Below, in pieces: positions 32,826-35,327 of a stretch of DNA of 35,327 bases. Where the stretch lies: contig DYOH01000034.1 in NCBI GenBank assembly GCA_020720625.1, forward strand, positions 1 through 35,327. Reading direction: 5' to 3'. This stretch comes from Acetofilamentum sp. Its GTDB lineage: Bacteria; Bacteroidota; Bacteroidia; Bacteroidales; DYOH01. The notes beneath the pieces are model-generated. The model made no database searches and had not been told where the DNA came from. It worked only from the letters and a program-made list of their open reading frames with translations. The position numbers and the translations under genes are program-made. The stretch's first letter is position 1. Every line of letters starts with the position of its first letter.

Positions 32826-34133
32826 TTAGGTAATTTTTTTACATACCCTTATTTTTTTTATCCTTCGGTGATCTAACTGCTCGGCTGTTAATTCCAGGTC
32901 GAGTACAAGTAGTTTCTCCCCTTTTTTGGGAAATTCACCTTTAAGTTCTAAAAATAATCCTGCAATGGTATCAGCATCTCCTTTAATATCTTCAAAGTGA
33001 CTAGAATCTAGTTCAAGTAATTTAAAAATATCGTAAAGCAAGGTTTTACCTTCAAAAATATAGGTATAATTATCAATTTTCTCATAATCAACTTGTTCGT
33101 CGTCGAATTCGTCGTTCATTTCGCCAACAATCTCCTCCAGAATATCCTCAATAGTAACCAATCCATTTACGCCTCCATACTCGTCTACAACAATGGCCAT
33201 GTGGATTTTTTTGGTTTGAAATTCTTGAAGCAATTCGTTAATTTTCTTGGTTTCCGGAATAAAATAAGGATCACGAAGCTTGGCTTGCCAATCGAATTCG
33301 ATGTCGGAATCCAGGAAAGGGATTAAATCTTTGGTAAATAAAATGCCTTTAATATTGTCGAAGGTATCTTCATAAACGGGCATTCTGGAAAACCCATTAG
33401 AATTTACCACATCTATTAAGTCATTAAATTTCATACCATAAGGCACAGCCACTACATCAACTCTTGGGGTCATAACCCCGTTTGCATCGATATTGCCAAA
33501 GGAAACAATTCCCTTTAAAATTCTTTTATCCTCTTTATTTACATCGTCGGCAAGTTTTAAAGCCTCTGAAAGAACATCCACCGAAATTGGATTTTTATAC
33601 TTATCGAAATATCGCTCTATTACCGATGCAATGCGAATCATTAGCAAACTAAATGGTTTAAATAGCTTGTCTAATGCGGAAAGCGTTATAATAAAAAATG
33701 AAGCAAATTTGAGAGAGCTAACATTTGCATAAATTTTTGGCATTATTTCGCCAAACAATAAGAGTAAAAAAGTAACTACTACCACCTGAATAAGAAAAAC
33801 GAACCATTCCGGAGCATTTGCAAAATCAAAAATATTTTCGAGCAGATAGGTTGAAACTAATACAATTGCAATATTCGCAAAATTATTGGAAATTAGAATC
33901 GTAGCCAGTGTTTGTCTTGGCTTTGATATGGCAGCCAAAATAGCCTCCGTTTTTCTGGTTCTATTGCTTTTGAGTTCGTCGATTTGAGCAGGCGAAAGTG
34001 AAAAAAGTGCCACTTCTGTTCCTGATACAAGGGCAGAAAAAAGCAACAGGATTATTAAAACAAATAATCCTATCGCCATATTTATCGTAAATTCATTTAG
34101 TACAAGCGTTGCCGCTTCCGGGTCGGGATTCAA
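32826..34133 (-). CDS. gldE: Gliding motility-associated protein GldE (hemolysin/CorC family)
   Basis: A 435-residue membrane protein. About four N-terminal spans form the DUF21/CNNM-like domain (starting near [20 protein letters not shown]). A pair of CBS domains (around the [13 protein letters not shown] and [27 protein letters not shown] segments) and a C-terminal CorC_HlyC domain follow. This layout is shared with magnesium-export CNNM/CorC proteins, but the neighbour gldD marks it as GldE, a conserved partner in gliding and type IX secretion. It is 47 bases after ssb. Whether it transports an ion is unknown. Confidence 0.9.
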   Translation of the reverse strand: MNPDPEAATLVLNEFTINMAIGLFVLIILLLFSALVSGTEVALFSLSPAQIDELKSNRTRKTEAILAAISKPRQTLATILISNNFANIAIVLVSTYLLENIFDFANAPEWFVFLIQVVVVTFLLLLFGEIMPKIYANVSSLKFASFFIITLSALDKLFKPFSLLMIRIASVIERYFDKYKNPISVDVLSEALKLADDVNKEDKRILKGIVSFGNIDANGVMTPRVDVVAVPYGMKFNDLIDVVNSNGFSRMPVYEDTFDNIKGILFTKDLIPFLDSDIEFDWQAKLRDPYFIPETKKINELLQEFQTKKIHMAIVVDEYGGVNGLVTIEDILEEIVGEMNDEFDDEQVDYEKIDNYTYIFEGKTLLYDIFKLLELDSSHFEDIKGDADTIAGLFLELKGEFPKKGEKLLVLDLELTAEQLDHRRIKKIRVCKKIT

Positions 34134-34180
34134 AACAAAGTTGATTTAGTTAAACAATTCAGCTATTGATGCACTCTTCA

Positions 34181-34648
34181 TTAAAATGGGAGATCATCAC
34201 CATCGTTCAGTTCAGAGATATCATTATATCCAACTTCGGGAGTCTGAACAGAATTTTCTGTTTTGGTAACTGGTTTTTGATTATTTTGATAATTTGTATT
34301 TTCAGTGTTACCCTGACCTCCCTTTGAACCGAGCATTACCATATTTTCGGCTTCTATTTCGGTTGTATATTTTGTTACTCCATCTTGTTCATAAGAGCGG
34401 TTGCGAATTCGACCTTCAACAAAAATAGGATCTCCTTTTTTAACGTATTTTTCAACAACCTGAGCCAAGCCTCTCCAAAAGTTTACTCTATGCCATTCAA
34501 CTTTTTCGATTTTGTTGCCATCTTTATTAGTGTATGATTCGTTAGTAGCCAATCGCACTGTTGCTACAGTTACTCCACTTTCCAAATTGCGTACTTCGGG
34601 GTCTGCCCCTACGTTTCCAATTAGCATTACTTTATTTAATCCTGCCAT
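34181..34648 (-). CDS. ssb: Single-stranded DNA-binding protein
   Basis: A 155-residue SSB. The OB fold (residues 1-105) starts MAGLNKVMLIGNVGADPEVR and includes the WHRVNFWRGLAQVVEKYVKKGDPIFVEGRIRNRSY strands. A glutamine/asparagine-rich linker and the acidic tip DDLPF follow, which recruits repair and replication proteins. It protects single-stranded DNA in replication and repair. It lies between mogA and gldE; the ssb-gldE-gldD order is common in Bacteroidota. A promoter half-match lies just before it (34668-34675). Confidence 0.96.
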   Translation of the reverse strand: MAGLNKVMLIGNVGADPEVRNLESGVTVATVRLATNESYTNKDGNKIEKVEWHRVNFWRGLAQVVEKYVKKGDPIFVEGRIRNRSYEQDGVTKYTTEIEAENMVMLGSKGGQGNTENTNYQNNQKPVTKTENSVQTPEVGYNDISELNDGDDLPF

Positions 34649-34667
34649 AGTTAAGTTAATTTGAATG

Positions 34668-34675
34668 CAAATTTA
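34668..34675 (-). promoter_or_regulatory. Possible -7 element of ssb
   Basis: On the minus strand TAAATTTG, an exact TAnnTTTG match, 19 bases before the ssb ATG. The -33 place holds only a T run (10 T), not a clean TTG, so only partly supported. Confidence 0.4.
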
Positions 34676-34713
34676 ATGATAATGTTCAAAAAAAAAATTT
34701 CTAAGGTTTAATT

Positions 34714-35229
34714 TTAATGAAAACTTAATCCATTTATCGTAAATAGAGCATGTTCGGTAATTGGCAAAATTTCGTTTAAATACTCGTTCACAGCTTTCAC
34801 ACTTCCGGGCAAGGTAAATACAAGCGTATTTTCAATAAGCCCGGCAACCGACCAGCTGAGTAATGCATGAGGTATTTTTTGGCCATACTTGGTGCGAATA
34901 TGCTCCATAATTCCAGGTATTTCTTTACTTAGCATGGATTTAACAACCTCTGGTGTAAAATCTCTTGGACCTAATCCGGTTCCTCCTGTTGTAAAAATAA
35001 TATCAAATTGCAGCTCTACGAATCGTCTGAGCATGGATTTTAGCATTTCGGCATTATCGGGCAATAATTGGTATTCGAAATTTGTTTTTCGATGATTTTT
35101 GGAATAATATTCCATGCATCTCTCCTGAATTTGAGGTCCGCTCGTATCTGCGTATTCGCTCTTGCTGGCTCTATCGCTAAGTGTTATTACCGCTATATTA
35201 AGGATCCGTGGAATATGCTCAAACTCCAT
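34714..35229 (-). CDS. Molybdopterin adenylyltransferase (MogA/MoaB family)
   Basis: A 171-residue protein that adenylates molybdopterin for metal insertion. The MogA/MoaB fold is shown by the ILNIAVITLSDRASKSEYADTSGP start, IIFTTGGTGLGPRDFTPEVV (the MPT-binding signature), and the C-terminal LPGSVKAVNEYLNEILP segment. Length fits. I chose the ATG at 35229; a TTG at 35238 would add three residues. Upstream, in the same frame to a TAG at 35281-35283, are residues (YIIAQVLKAGEI and on) that resemble the end of a MOSC domain, so this may once have been a MOSC-MogA fusion. It is 65 bases before ssb. No other molybdenum gene is in the window. Confidence 0.85.
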   Translation of the reverse strand: MEFEHIPRILNIAVITLSDRASKSEYADTSGPQIQERCMEYYSKNHRKTNFEYQLLPDNAEMLKSMLRRFVELQFDIIFTTGGTGLGPRDFTPEVVKSMLSKEIPGIMEHIRTKYGQKIPHALLSWSVAGLIENTLVFTLPGSVKAVNEYLNEILPITEHALFTINGLSFH

Positions 35230-35238
35230 TCCTGCCAA

Positions 35239-35327
35239 TATTTCGCCAGCTTTTAGTACTTGTGCAATAATATATTGAGTCTAGTCTAAAAACCCTGCCA
35301 GCGTTGATTTTTATAAAATGCTGTAAC
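35239..35327 (-). pseudogene. Possible broken MOSC-domain tail upstream of mogA
   Basis: Between 35239 and 35280 the frame that enters mogA reads TQYIIAQVLKAGEI, like the closing strand of MOSC domains. It is cut by TAG at 35281-35283. A different frame at 35286-35327 reads through to another TAG (35286-35288). The tandem AGTCT at 35278-35287 accounts for the frame difference: removing one copy aligns the two frames, though a TAG would remain. Only about 30 codons are visible, at the window edge. Weakly supported. Confidence 0.3.

Noticed and set aside
1-35327. CRISPR array, insertion sequence, toxin-antitoxin or defence island
   Set aside because: No regularly spaced repeats, terminal inverted repeats with transposase, or recognisable defence genes were found on reading both strands.

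Overview
This AT-rich 35.3 kb window is a core chromosomal segment from a member of the Bacteroidota. Four things point there. Several upstream regions carry the phylum-specific promoter pair, TTG or TTTG, 19-20 nt, then TAnnTTTG. The RNA polymerase operon ends in a DUF3467 gene. The gliding/type IX secretion genes gldD, gldE and porT are present. A bacterial GGGP-synthase-like lipid gene is also present. I cannot place it below phylum with confidence.

Positions 1-1398 form the only visibly unsettled region. It holds the C-terminal end of an AAA-ATPase/DUF4143-type protein, an NAD(P)-binding oxidoreductase-like gene, and a decayed copy of the DUF3467 gene end together with its terminator.

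Positions 1399-16299 form one minus-strand block for protein synthesis and transcription. In transcription order it reads rpsU, xerC-like recombinase, hpf, tRNA-Thr(TGT), tRNA-Tyr, tRNA-Gly, tRNA-Thr(GGT), tuf, tRNA-Trp, secE, nusG, rplK, rplA, rplJ, rplL, rpoB, rpoC and DUF3467. A strong promoter sits before the first tRNA, an attenuator-like hairpin lies between rplL and rpoB, and an intrinsic terminator follows DUF3467.

Positions 16388-19536 hold two alpha/beta-hydrolases one base apart and an outer-membrane barrel protein (all minus). Divergent from these are cmk and ATP-type pfkA (plus, 19797-21516), with a good promoter before cmk and a terminator after pfkA.

Positions 21920-29255 (minus) hold a COG2509-like FAD dehydrogenase, porT, menG/ubiE, small-type purL, an uncharacterised membrane protein, and a MacB/FtsX-type permease with no ATPase gene beside it. 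A CorA-family channel gene (plus) converges with, and overlaps by 4 bp, an operon for GGGP synthase and a phosphopantetheinyl transferase (minus). Beyond that lie gldD, gldE, ssb and mogA (minus). The mogA gene is preceded by what looks like the broken tail of a MOSC domain.

I found no insertion sequence, prophage, CRISPR array, toxin-antitoxin pair or defence island. No clearly new system is visible. The most interesting points are the decayed gene-tail-plus-terminator duplication, the hairpin at the predicted 5' end of the tRNA-tuf transcript, the possible MOSC-MogA breakage, and the orphan permease with its overlapping membrane protein.
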